A stretch of DNA of 64,000 bases, taken from assembly GCF_963678635.1 (NCBI RefSeq), contig NC_087066.1, forward strand, positions 26,937,453 to 27,001,452, written 5' to 3'. Every line of letters starts with the position of its first letter. The stretch's first letter is position 1. This document shows positions 30,301-45,300 of this stretch, piece after piece. Below the pieces are notes generated by a model that was not told where the DNA came from, searched no databases, and saw only the letters and a list, made by a program, of their open reading frames with translations. The DNA comes from Symsagittifera roscoffensis. Its lineage: Eukaryota; Xenacoelomorpha; Acoela; Convolutidae. A program made the position numbers and the translations under genes.

Positions 30301-33300
30301 GATTGCGTGGTGCAGTTGCTGAATAGCCACAAAACAATTGTACATATAGACAAATTGGCAGTAATTCTTTTTTTCACATTAAATGGAAAATCGCAAAAAC
30401 TTAAGACTAAAAGTTTAATTTTATCAAATATTAAAAACTCATTTTTGGATTGAAAGATCTGAGAAATTTGTAGGGTACACAGAAATCGATATCAGCCAAA
30501 TGTACTCGATAAACCATCAATTTAGCGTACCTTCTGCGTATTGTTCGCTGCACTCAGACCTTCCAAGTCAATTTTGTCCTTGTTAAATAGACTGAATGCC
30601 AATTTACTCTCCACACTCTTGAGCCACTGGTCATACTCGATGGCCATAGTCATGCACAGTTCATACTCCGCTTCTGTCTCCCTCATGTCTGTCGAAGAGA
30701 TGGACTGAAGCGACGAGGCCGGGCTCAACAGTTCACCGGAGGTCGCAGAAGTCAACTTAGCCGATTTGACATTGATTGGCGATTTTTCAACTGTTTTTGT
30801 CGTTGAAGGTGATGATTTAGCGACTAAAACTAACTAAGTTTTACAAATTTCGAGACACCTACTTCGACGCAACAATAATTCTTAAGTTTCACCATTCAAA
30901 TCAAGGTAATTTTAACCTACAACCCGTCTTTGAAGCTTAAGCCCAAACATCAAAGAACTATAACCGCCATAGAAATCAGCTGGATACAAAAAAAGGACAA
31001 ATTATCCAATAGATTCCAACACCATTAAGCAATCGATGATTTCTAAGTGAGAACAATTGACCAATTTCAGAAATGACGCATGAGACAACTTTCATGACTA
31101 GCGTCAAATGAGCGCAATATACTTTAGTCTAATCCACAGCATCTCTAAAAATAACATCTCAGATGAAATCCAGCTAACAACTTGAGTGAAATTGAAATTG
31201 AAATCTTCCAAACCTTTCACTTTTGTAGGCTCTGTTCTTGAAGCCGCTTTCTTACTGGTTGTAACGACACTCTCTTTCGTCTTTGTGACCGGTTTCGACG
31301 AAGTTGGACTTTCAGCTTTCGTCGTTTTTTGACCAGAAACCGCTGGTTTTCTGCCAGCTGTTCCCACTGATTGCTGAGACGATTTCTTCTGCTGTATTTT
31401 CGGGATGTTAACCTGCGTCGACGGAGCCTTCGCTGCCGTTCCGCCTTTTTCTGGTTTCTTTACCAATGGCTTTGCAATTGTAACCTTACTCGGCCCTTTC
31501 CTTTTCGGTTTATCTTCTACTTTCGGCTTCGTGCTTGACCCAACCGAACTCGCCAAGCTTTCAGAACTCGAGAACAGTTGCTCACACATTTCTGACGTAA
31601 TCAGTCCTCGTTTCACAGCTTCACTAGGTCGAACTATAGATTTAGTCTTCTGATCGATTACGCCAGCTACTCCAAATGTCTGGCTCTGAGCCGGTCCTTC
31701 CAAGGTGCTTGGATCCTCAATCAGTCCTTTAGAAGCTGCGGTGGTCGGTGTTATAAACAGTTTAGTACTTGGATCATAAACTACTGTTTCTTGGATGTCG
31801 CTCAAATCAGCAGTTGAATTTGACGCCATCGACATATTTTCAATCTGCTCAATTTCTTCGCTTCGTTTGTCTTTTGAGTCTTCAATTGATTTCATGTACG
31901 TTTCAGGGTCGAAGGTTGAACAAATTATGGCCACGTGTGGTTTTTCAACCTTCTTGCTTTCGAAATCCAAGAAAACATAACGCGTTGAATACGATTTAGG
32001 ATCTTCATTTACTTTGCTTGCAACGTTGACATACTCTTCAGGAGTTATCAATCCCAGGTTCAAAGCACACTCTAGAGGCATTGCTTTGTTGCTGCTGGGT
32101 TCCAGAATAGTGATTCCGGACGCAATTTGCGGGGAAAATGCTTCTGGATATTCTTGCTGCAACGCTCGTACTTGCGATGGTTGAATTAGATTTTTACTCA
32201 ATGCCTCGGATGGCGTTAAAATGTTTCCAGATTTCAGAATCAGCAGTCCAGGGATCTTTGCAGAGCTCTTTTGGAACGTTTCATAAAGTTGGTCGTATAC
32301 TTCTTGGCTAATTTCTCCGGCATTCAGCGACGTTTCAGCTGGTGTAACGGTCAAGTTATCGGGATTGTAAAGACATAATCCAGTTGGCTGTCTGTTTAAT
32401 TTTACGTTTGATTTGTCTGCTTTTAGTTTTGAAAGAGTTCTTTGATCAACTTCACCTTCTCGGATTGCCAATTCGAGAGTCTTTGCGTCTCGCTTATCCT
32501 TATTGAACACGACTAGCTTCCCGACCAGTTCAGGTTCTGTCGCCAGCTGCTTTGTTGTTTTAGCATATTCTTCGACATTAAGGAGTCCTCTAGTCGTCAC
32601 CATCTCCAGAGGTATCAACTGGTTGCAACTTGGATCTAATGTCCTGATTTCAGATGGGAGCGACCAAGGTTCAAGGGATTCGGGTATGTTCTTAGTCAAC
32701 TCGGCACATTTTTCTTCATCGATTAAATTTCGACTTGTTGCTTCGGCTAGCGAAATCAATTGGTTTTGAGCATCAATATAAAGAAGGTTTTTGGTTATCT
32801 CCTCTGGTTTTCTGACCATTGTCTCAAAAACTGCGCCGACAGCTTCTTCTGAGAGCTTGTCTTGTTTTATCAGATCTTTCAAAAAGTACTGCGTGTCAGT
32901 TTGGACGTCGTACACTTTAAGGGTAGGAATGAATACTGGCTTGGCAATTCCTGGGTACTTTGATTTCAACTCATCAAACTTGGAACTGGTCAGGAATCCT
33001 TTTTGAACAGCATCTTGTGCAGTCATTAGATTTGGCATTCGAGGGTGAATTGTCATTGCTTTCGTCAGTTTTTCTGGACTACTTTGCAGCGCGTGCATTA
33101 GATTGTCGTACATCAGTGGTGTTACGTCACCATTTTTCAAAGCTTCAGTGAGTGACATTGTTTGCTCTGTTTGTAGATTTATTATTTTCAGTTCATTGTG
33201 TTTAGCAGGCTTAAATCCATCTGGGAAAGATTCTCTCAGCTGAAAGTAAAACTCTTCGTTTATGTAACCGAACTCCAATGCATCTTCCGGTGAAACGAGT

Positions 33301-36300
33301 TCTCCATAATCGTCAATTAGGACTAACTTCTTCCATGCTTCAGGAAACTCTTGCAATTCAACCAGAACTTCTTTGTATTTCTGGGAACTGATATGCCCTC
33401 TGTGAACTGCGACCTCGATTGGAATAATTTCTCCGCTGAAGTTGTCCAAAACCGAAATCTCACAAGGTCGAATCGATTCTAGACATTCACAATTCGAGCC
33501 CACGAAGTTATTGTAAACATCATTCGAAATCACATCTTCGTCAAAAGCTGCTCTAAGGGACATCAGACATCCGGTGGTTGGGTTCAGAACCATAACTTTT
33601 GTAATTTGACTTGGATCTTCATTTAAAGACTGAGTAATGGTCTCGTAAACTCCGGTGCTTAGTCTTCCCGCCATTACTGCGTTTTCCAACATCATCACTT
33701 CGGATCCCTCGGAGTCTAAGAGCACCGTTATTCCTGTTGGGATGGTTCCCTCGAATGCGTTAGGATGCAAGTCGCGCAGTTCTTGGAAGAGCGTCGGACT
33801 CAAACATCGGTTGCTCACGGCTTCAGACGGTGTGTAAAGATCTCCCGATTTCGGATCTACCACCATGACTTTAGTCACTGAATAAGGGTTCTCGTTTGCT
33901 TGTGCTGTAACCATGTTCAATTTATCGTCATTTGTAAAATTATCTCGGATTGCGTCATCGCAAGACATAATCTTTCCACTATCCGAGTCCAGAATAAGGA
34001 AAGAAAATGAAAGATGATCTGTTTCTTTTGGATGCATGTCGTAAAACTGTTTGTAATCTTCCGCTGTCAAAACTCCGTTACGTAATGCTTCGTCAAATGA
34101 TGTAATCTGTTCAGTCAGAGTTGAGTAAAGCATCGTTTTGCTCAATCTATGTGGTTCTTCAGCTAACTTGTTCAGCAGTTGCTGGTACACAGTGTGTGGA
34201 ATTATTCTGTGACGCAAAGCTTCTTCGACCGTCGAAAATCTCTTCGAAGGAACAATGAAAACATTCAGTCCGGTCGCTCTAACCGACTCGAACGCTTCTG
34301 GGAACAAAGAGGCAATGGTATTGTACCTTTCTGCATCCACGATCTGTTTCTTGTAAGCATCGTCCAAAGTCAAAACTTGATCTGCCAGCGGGTTGAACAT
34401 CATAAGTTTACACATGAATTCATTGCCGGCTTTGAATTTGTTCAGTGTTTCATTGTAGGTTTCAGGTGATAACATTCCGTTTAGAATTGACTTTTCAATC
34501 GGAACAACTATTTCGGTTCCAATGTGCAATACGGAAATTCCGGTGGACTTCATTGGCATCAGGAGTTCGGTTTGCAGTTCAACAAACTCGTCAAAAAGTT
34601 CGACGTCCAAAATCTCTGAATCCACAGCTGCTATAGGCGTCATTACATATCCACTGTGGCTATCGAGAATCATCAACTTGGTTATCAATTCAGGTTCAGT
34701 TTTCATTTTGGCAACCAGCTCTTCGTAAGTCTCATTAGTCACAGCTCCTGATGTTAAAGCTTCAAAGAGAGACATTATTTGTTGCGTCTCGGAGACGTAA
34801 ATTAAAATTCCTGTTTCTTTCAGGGGCGCCTTAGTAGAAGGAACTGCTTCCTGGATCTCTTTAAGTTGTGCAATGTCAATGGTTCCAGCAGCCAGTGCTT
34901 CCTGGGGCGTCGTCAAACACCCTAACTTTTCGTCAACGATCAAACATTTAGTCAAGGATTCAGGTTCAGTTTCAATTTTTTCCAAGGTCACCGCGGCATT
35001 TTCAATTTTGATGCAGCTCTGATCAATCGCTTCTTCCAGTGTCATTTCACGGTTGAATTCGTTCGAGTAAACTGTTAACTCGGGAGCTTTCATCAATTGC
35101 ATTGCATTTTTATGTTTCGATGCCAATTCTTTTGCCTTCTCGGGATGCAAAAGATGCCTTCTGACGGCTTCAAAAATGTTGAAACAGTCCTTTCCTTTAT
35201 TATCCAGAATCATCACAGTGGTCAGTCTTTGAGGGTTCGATTGAACGTCTTTAGTTATCTGTTCATATACGTTTGCGCTAATTATGTTTTGCTCTTTTGC
35301 AGTTTTCAGTGGGACAACTGAATCAGTGTCTTTAGAGTAGACCAAAATTTTTGCTTCGGCTTGAGAAGCCGTTAGCAGACTTCGGCTACTTGGATGCGTG
35401 AATCCAGATTCAGGAACCAAACCCTTCTGCACCGCTTCGTCGAAGCTCAGTAGGTTTCTTTTCTTGCTTTCCCACACTAATGGTTCGTCAGCTGACGTTT
35501 CAGCGTCAAGCATTGGCAAAGCCTCGGAAAGTGAAAGGATGTTTTCTGCAATAGCGTCTTTCAATAGTTTAGCCTCACCAGTGTTCTGAACTATTACATA
35601 TGTATTTGCGTCTTTGTATTTGAAGACGTCTTCGGTTTTAATCTGGTCAATGACAGTAGGATCGATCACTTCTTCCTCGACCGCTTCTTGCAATGTCATC
35701 AACTGGCTATCTTCTGGGTTCCTGACCATTAATGATGGACATCCCGATGAGTTCTCGACTAGCTTCGCCAGCATATCCGAGTAGGACTCCGGTTCCACGA
35801 GACCCATTGAGAAAGTTTCTTCCAGAGTTCTCACGACTCCATCTTCGGGATCCAATACCGAGATTCTACTAGGCTTCAAAGGATGCAAGAAGTCAACATG
35901 CTCATGGTAGAGATTCTTGTAGATGTCTTTAGTTATGGAACCCTCAAGAAATCCGACGACTGGTGACAAGAGTTCGGATTTATCAGTAACAACCAGGAGA
36001 GACGGGACACCTTGCGGTACCTCGACTGCAATCTGCGACAGGTCGCAATACTTCTCGTAAGTCGTATAGCCCAGGTTCATTGCGTCTTCTATGGTGAAAA
36101 TTTCAGCAGTTTTGGGATTCAAAATTTTGATCTTGGAGGACAAGACTTTTTCAAATCCTCGAGTGAAGTTCAGGAACATTGATTCGAACTCCTCACTTGT
36201 GATTATTTTCGATTCTAACGCCAACTCAGGCGATATCATTGCGTTTTGGTTGCGATCTACTATTGACAATTTCGAAACATATCTGGGATGTGTAGTGCTG

Positions 36301-39300
36301 TTTAGCAACACTGACTTGACGTGGTCAAATGTTATTGTCCCGAGTGTATAAGCTTCTTCGAGTGAGTGTACGTTCTTGGTATAGGGATCATAAACTAGCA
36401 GTGATCCCAGACTCGTTTCATCGGGTAATTTTTGCACTAATCGGTCATACGTTTCTTCCGTTACTAGTCCGTTGACAAGCGCTTCTGGCGCTGAAACCAT
36501 AGTTTCTGAGTTTCTTTCCTTTTTCTTGATGAATGTCTTGATTCTGTTTTCAGTTTGGGCAATTTCATAGAATCCTTTCACGGTCAAATGCTCGCGCAAC
36601 GCGGCTTGGTGAGCAGGGAACAACATTTTTTCATCTGGTACGTAAATAAGCAAAAATGATGCATAGTCGCTGTCAAAATAGAGAGTACTTAGATACTTTT
36701 CAATAGCTTCTCTGTCAATTATATTTTCAGAAATCGCATTTCCGAGGCTAATCACGTCTGCCGATCCTTTGGTCACGACTGAAATTGGCGGAAATTGTCC
36801 AAAGTTGCTCGGATTTACTTTAGCTTCTGAAATTACCTCTGATTTTGGATTAAAGACGCTCATTTTGGCTGACTGCTGGAACAAGGCGAACACTCGATAA
36901 GCACAGATACAAGAATTGAACTTGGACTTAATTTCGAGTTTCTGCTGGTCGGTTATAAACTTCGACTCAACCGCTTCGTCAATTGAAATGAACTCAGTTG
37001 CACTCTTTTCAATTTTCAGGTTGGCGAATAACATGGAGCCGAATTTGTTCACTTCGGAAATCTGAAGAAGCTCAATTTGTGAGAACTCTTCTTTTGTGAT
37101 CAACTTTCTATTTTTCGCATCTTCGACTGAAATCTCGATATCTGAATCGTTCACAGGGTACACATAAATTTCAGGAAGTTGCTTTACGTCTGCCAGTTTC
37201 GAAATTTCGTTTTTTGCATAGAAAGTTTTCGACTCCACGTTGTAAATCATTGGAAGCTCAAAATTTTCTATTTGCGCATGTACCAACTTTGGTTGCAAAA
37301 TTTGAGTTAAGGAAATTGCTGAAAACTGTCTAGATAGTCGTTTTGTATCAATTTCGGCTAATAGGTCCTGTGATATATTTAGACCTCCAGTTGTTGCTAG
37401 CGTCATAAGGTCACTTTTACCGGTCGAAGCGTTGCGCAGCTCAATATAACTCTCCATGTCAAAGTATCCCAAGCCTAACGCTTCCTCAAGCGAATACTCA
37501 TCGTTGGTAGTTGGGTCGACAACTGAAACTCGCCCAGGGATAAAAACAACTTTCTCGGGTCCAAAATCTACTGGATGGGCTTCTTTGTTCTTGAGTACCT
37601 TATACTGTGAGTGTGAAATAATTCGCTTTCGGTAAGCTTCGGCTAAAGTGCACAGCTGACTACTAACTGGATCTTGAATTGTAACTGAAGGCAAATCTGC
37701 TCCAACTGTAGTATTTTGACTGAATGCTTTGTTAATTACTCTATCATATGTCTCCTTGTCGATCAGTTTATTTTCAAGAGCTTCGTCTAAAGTGTAACTT
37801 TTGCCTGTTGATTTGGCGGTGATCACTATCTTAGTCGGCAACGGTCGTCTTTGAACGACTGGGATACCTTCATTTTTCGTAACATCGGATCTTAATCGCT
37901 GGAAGACCTCGAGAGAAATCAGTCCTCGCGAAAATGCTTCCTCAGGCGAAAATGTTTCACTTGTCTCCGAATGACTGATGTAGATGTCACCCTGTATTTG
38001 AGATACCTTCAATTCGTCTATTCCCATTGTTTCTTCCGTTTTCAACTCTAGGTACCTGGTTTCATCAATCAGTCCACTGTCAAATGCTTCGTCTAGACCC
38101 CTTTGCTCTCCAGTTTCGGGATCCGTGATCAATATTATACCTTTTGGAACCATTCGGGTTTCAGATTCCTGGTCCTCTTCTTCTTCGTCCAAGTCATCGT
38201 CTTCCCAGTTCTCGGCGATATTGGCCCGTTCGTGAATCACTTGGTATAATTCTGGGTTTATCATGTTCAGTGCCAAAGCATCATCCATTGCTATCTGCAT
38301 TGAGTTGTCTTTGTCAACAACTGAAAAGTGAAGCAAACTCCACAATCGAGAATCCTCGGCCAGCTCGTCCAGGAGTTTATCTGGAGTATTTTGGATGATT
38401 TGCAGCACCTCTGAGTTTATCAAACCCCGTTCAAATGCGTCGTCTGGACTTAGAAGATCCTTGGATCCCGGTAACACAACTTTGACCAGGAGTTTGAACT
38501 GCTCCCTGGCAACGATCGAATCTGAATCAATTGGCTCTGGTTCCAAAAGTGTTGTAACTTCGAACATCAATTTGTTGTAGGTCGGTGTATCAATCAATCC
38601 TATCTTCAAAGCTTCACCTGGACTCACAACTGAATTATTTGCCGAGTTGTACACGAGCGGCGCTTCTGAGTCTTCAATATTGATGATTGGTGCAGATGGG
38701 AATTTGAACCTTTCGCGATCAGGTGTCAAATTAGTTTCTTCCATTGGTGTCCTTACAGGAACAGTTTGCGTGGTTTGGATAGTAACTAATTCAACGGAAT
38801 CATCAATCTCTTTCAAATCACAGTAAGCTGAATGATCAATAAGTCCACGTCTGTAAGCCTCTTCAGCGGAAACTTTTCCGTCTCCAAGAGCGACTTGATT
38901 CTCGGGTGAACCTTCGATGAAAATTGCTCTTGAAATTTCAACTTGTGGGTTCAAATCCAGAATGAACTGTGATTTTTCCATTATTTGGGATGTTTCCGGA
39001 AAATATAGAGTTTCAGAAGATCTTGAAATGGTCAGTTTTCCGTCGTTTTCTTTCATCTGATTATATTCTTCTTGGGTGATCGGGACACCTGTATCGATTC
39101 GTTCACGTTGTTTCATTTCACTGAAGATCTCTTCATCCAGGAGACCTCGTCTTCTCCCTTCATCAAGCGAGATCTTTTCGCCAGTAATCGGGTCAATCAA
39201 GGTCACTTTCTTGACCAGATTTGCCAGCAAACTCTTTCTGGGATGAGCAAACACTATTGGCATCGACTGTTTCACACTCTCCTGGGACTGAGTCTGAACC

Positions 39301-42300
39301 TCTTCGATCAAGGCCGTTCTTGAATTATTCAGACTCTTCATGCTAGCTGTTCGTTCCATTAATGATGTCGCTTCAAGTACTTGCGGTTGAACATGCAAAA
39401 ATGCTTCCGGAATTTGGATTCCAGCTGTTTGTGCATCTTCAATGGTCATGTGACCTTGAGTCGCAGGGTCAAATATGACACTTGATGGTTTAGATGTTTG
39501 CGGAATGTTACTCGTGCTTCGGTCTTTCAGGCTCTGGTACATTTCCGAGTCGATTACATTTGTTTTTAAGGCTTCTTCAAGTGTCATGCGACTACCGCTT
39601 TCAGGTGATACAACTCGTAGAACCTTCCGTTTTATTTTCTGCATTGGTTTTTTGTTCTTCGAACGTTTCTTTGATGCCATTTTCTGCGTTGCAGGTAGGA
39701 CAAACTCGCCTCCCAATAGTGATTCGGAGGACTCAACGGGTGCTTTTGGTTTTGGACCCTGATCCAGATGTTCCTGACTGACAACTTTTCCATCAATGAA
39801 CTTGTAACAGAATCGTATTCCATCGTCAGTTTCGACACTGATGTTCAAATTGGACGAGAGTTTACGCTTGTCCAGTCTATTAATTCCAGATTCGCTTTTG
39901 ATCTTTCGATTTTGCTCGGCTTTTTCGTCATATGGAACAACGATCGCATTCGGGTCTTGTTGGATCTCGCTTAGCAATCTTGAATCGTCAACTGAGTATT
40001 TTTTGCGTTGGACTTGAGGCTTACCGCTATTTTCATCCACGACAGTTTTCTCCAAGAGAACAAACTTTGATTCAGGCTCTGGAGTTTTCATTTGTTTCAC
40101 GGTGATGCCAATAGTTGGCGTATCGCATGCTTCAACAATCTCTTTATTTTCAATCTTCTCATCAAATTTGACAGATTTTTCATTGTTTTCCGTTTTCTTG
40201 GAAGTAATTTCAACTGATTGCACTCTAGGAGGGAACGCACTTTGAGTCAAATCAAGTTTCTTAGGTCTAGCCAATGGTTCCTCTTCCGCCTGTAAAGCCA
40301 GGAACATTTTGGACGCCTTTGGAGCGTCGTCTTCTTTTTTCTTCCTCTCAGGACTTGCAAGGCCTCCTAAAAGTCTCTGTATGGAATTCGACTTTGTTAA
40401 TTTTCTCACTAGTGGTGCTTTTGTTTTGTAGTATGATGTCATTAAAAACTTCTCTTCATTCTCAAGACATTCCCTGTGGACAACTAAGTACCTCGACTTT
40501 CCATCGAACGTTTCATAAATTGATATGGATCCTAGATGTCTAATTTGAACACAGGCCGTGAACTCGTTTAAACTAGGCGCCAGTTCATTTTGGTCCAGTT
40601 TTTCAAACCGCTCAATGTCAATAGCTGACAAATGATGAATTAACTCAGTCGCAGTGGGCGCTGATTTTATGTTCATTAGCTTGCTCAAAGGAGACATTTC
40701 ATCGCCGGTCGGCAAATTGAAAAAACAGCCTACCGATGATTTTTTGAGTGGGACTTTGTTTCGGAAAAACTCGGGCAAATCTTTGCTATCAATTGGAATC
40801 CAGTAAGTATTTCGCTTAGAGACATCATTTCTGTCTTTGGTTACAAACGAGAATTCAACTATTTTTTCGTCATAGTTTGCAGTCGTCCGATTGATCAGAA
40901 CTTTCTGAATTTTGCAGTTGTAGTTTCGACAGAGCGCGAAGCTTTCATTTCGGTTTTCTGACTGACTCACGATTGTTCTTTCTCCTTTTCCCGAGGAATC
41001 GAAATTTTCTTCAAATGAGAATCGGTTCTTTTCCGAGAACTTCAGAACCATTTCGGGATCCTGGAATTCGACAGACGGACATTCGTCTATTTGACAAGTA
41101 TGCAAGAATTTCGGAGCCGGGTCCAAGTCGGCAGCCATTGATAGCTTGTCAAATATTGAAGACTCGGGCAAAAATGACGTCAGAGGCCGTACGTCCTCGG
41201 AGTTAAAAATAGTTTCGTCAGGGTTTATTATTCTGGTCGTATTTGTAATAGATCTTCCACTTCCATCAACTAATTGCTTCTTGAGCTCTAAAATGGATCC
41301 CAATACTTTAGACTCCCCTCTTTGTTTGTGAATTAAGTTCTTTTGACTCAGTGTCAAAATTGTCGGCGAAGGTGTGAAAAACGTATGTCGGGACACCTGT
41401 AAATTGTCATCTTCAGCCAGTTTGAAAATTTCCACTTCTGTTTTCTGCAATTCATTTTCGCTCTGCATAGTCTCAGTGACTTTAACGCCAATAACTTTCG
41501 TGATTTCAACCTCGACTTGACAAGGTTCGTATTCAATTTCATGAGGCATGAAATTCATCAGAAAGTCATTGAAGACCTCTACTTTCTTTGATTTGCTCAC
41601 CGTTTTTCCGAGAATTAGATCATCCTTCTGCATTGAGAAGTCTAATTGAACTAGTTTATTTAACAGTTCATCGTTGAAGTTACTCCATCGTTTTACGTGT
41701 ACAGTTTTGCCGCTCTTAAGGACAAACACCAGAGAAGTTTCATAGAAATCAGTTTCAAATCGAACAAAATCTAACGACGGTACGGTCTCGGAGGGTTCTA
41801 GGAGTCTGAACTCGGCTTTAGTTGACCGATAGCGACGCATTTCAATCGCTTCTTCGTTTTTACTGTCAACAGTTGAAAACTTGACAAAAACATCATATTC
41901 TGAATTTTCATTAAGATAGTACTCAAGACATCCTTTTAAAAACCCCGAGACTTCGAATTTCGTTGGCTCTTTCGTCAAGTATTCCACTTCTTTTGAAACC
42001 CTAGAGAGGTCGGAAGGGTTCGAGAGACCACTCTGGCTCAGGAATCTGACCAGTTCAGGGTCATCGTGTTTGTAGTATCGTGTCAATTGCGAACTTTCTT
42101 CACCTTTCACGTCTTCCCTTGACACTTCAATGAACTGCTGCGGGTTTTCCAGAAAGTAATCGGCTCCAGGCTTCACTTCATGGACTTCCACTGCGTCGAG
42201 TCCATAACGTCGATATTCAACGACAATTTCGCCTTGCTCTTTTATGCGTTTGACAGACAAGTGGTAAAACTTTTTGTTGATCTCGTGAATATTCTGTATT

Positions 42301-45300
42301 GTGGCATCTTTGAGAGGTCGCATTTCTACGACCCGTTTGTAACCTTGACGAGGGTCTGAGGACAACAACTCAGTTTCTTCGTCTGGGAAAACTGTGGGAT
42401 GGAAAACTTGAGATGTCAAGAATCGCGAGGGCATTCCAGGCTTCGGCTCCTCTTCAAAATCCGGTTCCGAGTCCCGGATTTCCTCGTCGTCGGAAGCACG
42501 TCCAGTTAGTATCTCTACGGAACTCAAACCTCTCAGTTTACGAGTCTCAGAAACATCGCCAACTGTAGCTATTTCAAAATCATCGGGTACTTTCGTATCA
42601 TCGACATCAGCAACTTGATTGATTTCAACCGCACTCAAGCCTCTTTTTAGCTTTTCAGCGTCTTCTAGTTTTTCTGATTTGACACCAAGAAGATCATCTT
42701 GCGCTATATCTTGATCACGCTCAGAAACTATTTTGTTTTTAGATCCACTGAGGAATCTCGACTTAGGCATTTCACCTTCTGCGGTTTCCATTTCTGGATG
42801 CATGTCATCTTTAAGTTCGTCGTTTTCAAAACCAGATTGAGGGATTTTCTCTGCCGACAAAAAATTCTTCTTTCTTTCATCTAGCTGTTCATTTGTAAGC
42901 GGTTGCTCGTCCACCTTTTCGATTGCTTCATCAGATACAGGCTCAAGAATAACTTCATTTAAGCTAATTTTGGCTCCACTTAGACCCCTTGATTTCAGTG
43001 GAGTTTCATCTGGGACTGTTTCGATCTCTGCAGTTTTTTCGTTTTCAATTTCCATGTCTTCAATATCACCCGATGATAAATTTCTTTCGACACAAAATCC
43101 GCGTACATGTTTGTTTGCTACTGTCACAGCTTGTTCCAGACTCGTATCCCTTTCAACTTTTCTGGACTCCAGAACTAGGCCAGATACTTCACCAATTTCT
43201 GTTAAGTTTGGTTCGGCTGAATGGTCGCCCTTCACGGGATCAGTTTCAACTGCTGTATTCAAGACTTTGAAGCTTTCATTTTCTTCTTTTCGAGTTTCAA
43301 TCGAAATTGATGCAATTGAAGAAACGCCTTCATTCGGTATATTTTGCTCGCAAGTTTCATCTGCTGTTTTTTCTGTTGCGGGAAACGTTTGGGCAACTGT
43401 TGATTCATTAGAAGCTTTATCTAGTATTTCTTGACTTTCTTTTCCAGGAATCTGTTTCGCTTTGGCCGAACCACCGCAACTTAGCTCTTCAACCCCTGAA
43501 GCATTATGAATATTAGTCAAAGAATGCTCGATCTTTGAAAACATGATGTAATTCAGCTGAAAAAAATTGCGATTGAAAAATTAACAGAGAGCAATCGTCT
43601 AATGGGCTAGTGGTACACTGTTCTCACCACATACATTATCAGACTCAAAAGCATCCAGTGCTGACACCTAACACATCTTCTGAGTTTTCTGACCACCTTC
43701 TCGCATTTAACATTTTACACAAAGCGAAGCTGAACTTCGCAAACGCAATTGAGAAAAGCGCAGAAAGAATCCTAAAAACGGCAAAAAGGAAAAATGTAAG
43801 AAAAAACACGTGAAAAAAAATTCGAATCCACAAAAATATAGCCAACAACCGGACACGATTTACGATTCGAACTCGATCATCCCGTTCAAGGGTCACTCTT
43901 CTTTTCTACAATTATCACATCATTTCTTATTATCAGGCAGCAAATTATGCGCCTAGAAAAAACGGAAACAACTCGTTATTAAAGAGCGAGGCGAATAGCG
44001 CGGTGAAAAAATTGATTGAGCATTTGTGTTCATCTTTCAACTTTCGAAAAATATATACCATGTCTTTGAATTTCGAAGACTGTATATGATTGGCACTTAG
44101 AGAAAACCAGATCACCAGATTTTTTATTGCACTGGAATTTCAGAAAAATTAACCCCATTTTTGAAACTAGCGAACTAGTGAAATAAAGCGAACTTAAAGA
44201 AATCATAAGTCACGAAAAGTCAAATTTGAGTTTTTAAATTAAATTTGATCAAAAATTTTACTTTTTCTTGAAACAAAAACAAATAAAAAATCATTGAGAC
44301 CTATCTAAGTGAAAAACACTTCGTTCTTTTATTCTTAAAAAATGCCTAATTATTCTTGATGCAACTTCCAATTAAAAAAATAGGCTCTTCAAAAAGTTTC
44401 CATGACTGACACTTTTTTCATGATACAAGCCCGTCAAAGAAAATTGGATCAAAACGAAATTTTGGATTCAAATGGGTAGTCTAAGAAATAAATCCACCTT
44501 TGAAACTACAAGAAAATCAAGTTTTTTGAGTCATTTGCAATTTCGCGATTAAATAGCGTATTTGCCTTCCATTTAGCAGAAAAATATGATTTAAATTTGA
44601 TCCAAGTTGAATTGAAAAGAAATCAAGTCAAACTTAAGCGCAAAAACATGGAAGAATTTCTCTTTTAAAATGGAGCAAAAAACCAAATCGTTTTAATTAG
44701 TGTCTTCACTTCATACATTTACACTTAATATGATGTCCAAAACAGTGACTAAGCTGCACTCCGCAAAAGCAGAAAAGCGGCAAAAAAGGTAAAATGTACA
44801 AAAAATACAGAAAAATAGAATGAAAATCAACTTGAAAAAAGTGCTCTAAAATATAACTCGAGACTAGCTGCCAATTGTTCAGACCCCTTAGTTTATTTCA
44901 AGTTGAAACGATTATTTGACCGTGTAAAAGTATTTTGATCATTAAGAGATTGTGCATAAAATTAATGAATTTCACACATTACCAGATCGAAAATCTTACT
45001 TCATTAGAAACTCGGGGCATCGAAATCTTAAACAGATACAACTCACCCTCAAAAACTATTATTTTTATTAACTTTGCATTTGAATGTGCGATTCGTTTGG
45101 AAACAAGAAGTAGAATGACCCTTGCATACCCGCTTTTTACCCAAAAACTACCCTAGCATACCCGCTTGGGTAAAAAAATACCCTGAAGTGAAATCAAAGA
45201 GAGCAAAAACATACGCAAGTAAAAAACAAGGACAGCCGGTTACTGCGCAAGTAGCACAGAATGATCCGACCAAAGTTTTTTTTCTGCGTTGTGTAATAAA

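Noticed and set aside
37300-37400. Break in the plakin-repeat array that might mark separate genes
   Set aside because: The reading frame is continuous and plakin repeats resume on both sides; it is a linker.
42970-43434. Plus-strand open frame of 154 codons opposite the giant exon
   Set aside because: Antisense shadow of an acidic Glu/Ser-rich coding region, which reads as Ser/Phe-rich on the other strand. The same holds for other antisense frames in the large exons.
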